NCBI GenBank assembly: GCA_035771175.1
Contig: CM069613.1
Coordinates: 1,461,501-1,525,500, forward strand
DNA from: Paratinospora sagittata
Lineage: Eukaryota > Streptophyta > Magnoliopsida > Ranunculales > Menispermaceae
Direction of reading: 5' to 3'
Length of the DNA stretch: 64,000 nt
Shown: positions 63,557-64,000 of the stretch, piece by piece
Position numbering within the stretch: the stretch's first letter is position 1
Layout of the letters: the number at the start of each line of letters is the position of its first letter
Position numbers and translations under genes: made by a program
The notes under the pieces: generated by a model
The model's input: only the letters and a program-made list of their open reading frames with translations
What the model was told of the DNA's origin: nothing
The model's database searches: none

Positions 63557-64000
63557 CTACAATTGAAGAAGGATGTAACAAAGAATAAATTGGAAAGCGA
63601 AAAACATAGCGGTGGAGTTCTAGATAACTAAAAATTGATAGAATAACATATCAAGGAAAATTTAAACTGGAAATTCCAATGAAGGAAGATGAAGGACAAA
63701 AAGTAAAAGAGAAACCTGTAAATTACTGGAGTAACAAGCAGTTCACTATCCCAAGTTCAAGTAGGAAGACCATAAAATAAGAAGCTACTGTCGTATATAT
63801 GTATGTATATGTGTATGTCTATAACATATATAATTTATTTATATGATAGAAATCAATAAGACATACTGTTTTTTTTACGAAAATCTGAAAATACGAATGA
63901 TGATGTGACTCTGAAACATGCTGGTAGCAATAGTTACTGTGTGGACAGGTCAGTCCATGCATCTCCAAGATACATGTTATTATATAATTATATTTTGAGA
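63557..64000 (-). other. BRWD intron at the right edge
   Basis: Upstream of the first visible exon. AT-rich with no exon that keeps phase; the next exon is off-window. Confidence 0.6.

Overview
This is nuclear DNA from a flowering plant, almost certainly a eudicot. The genes are intron-rich with GT-AG introns, the spacers are AT-rich, and the families are plant ones: plastid LPD, a P-class PPR protein, a type I vacuolar H+-PPase, and Copia, Gypsy and Au-SINE repeats. I cannot name the species from sequence alone. There are no bacterial features such as operons, CRISPR arrays or attachment sites.

Layout, left to right. Minus strand: 5' part of plastid dihydrolipoyl dehydrogenase (341-2002, runs off the left edge). 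Then a 5'-truncated Ty1/copia element with one nonsense codon, lying between two copies of a ~400-bp direct repeat (2523-6449). Minus: a tandem pair of universal stress proteins with matching intron positions (6764-7590, 9285-10040). A 4-kb spacer holds a LINE RNase H remnant and old repeats. Plus: a RINGv membrane E3-ligase-type gene (14405-16414), a solo Gypsy LTR in minus orientation, a PPR gene whose 5' end overlaps a second-frame 88-codon ORF (18451-20445), and calreticulin ending in HDEL with an exact ERSE-II box in its promoter (23742-27930). Minus, convergent: vacuolar H+-pyrophosphatase (28553-34934). A 6-kb spacer carries ABRE/G-box cores, a tRNA-derived SINE, a Site-II promoter-like block and several LTR pieces. 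Plus: a ZCCHC10-like zinc-knuckle/SR protein (41033-41812). Minus: an RluA-family pseudouridine synthase (42324-44052) and the 3' two-thirds of a very long BRWD/PHIP-like WD40-bromodomain gene (45168-63556, runs off the right edge).

The genes are ordinary housekeeping and stress genes and do not form a cluster. Exon models for LPD, both USPs, RINGv, CRT, V-PPase, PUS and BRWD were rebuilt by following splice sites, and reading phase closes across every junction in the window. The more unusual material is in repeats and regulation: a chimeric, head-to-head retroelement palindrome inside a BRWD intron, LTR-derived insertions flanked by unusually long host duplications, a second-frame membrane ORF in the PPR 5' region, and stress-type promoter motifs. 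I see no clearly new biological system. The intronic palindrome and the 88-codon overlapping ORF are the best candidates for follow-up.
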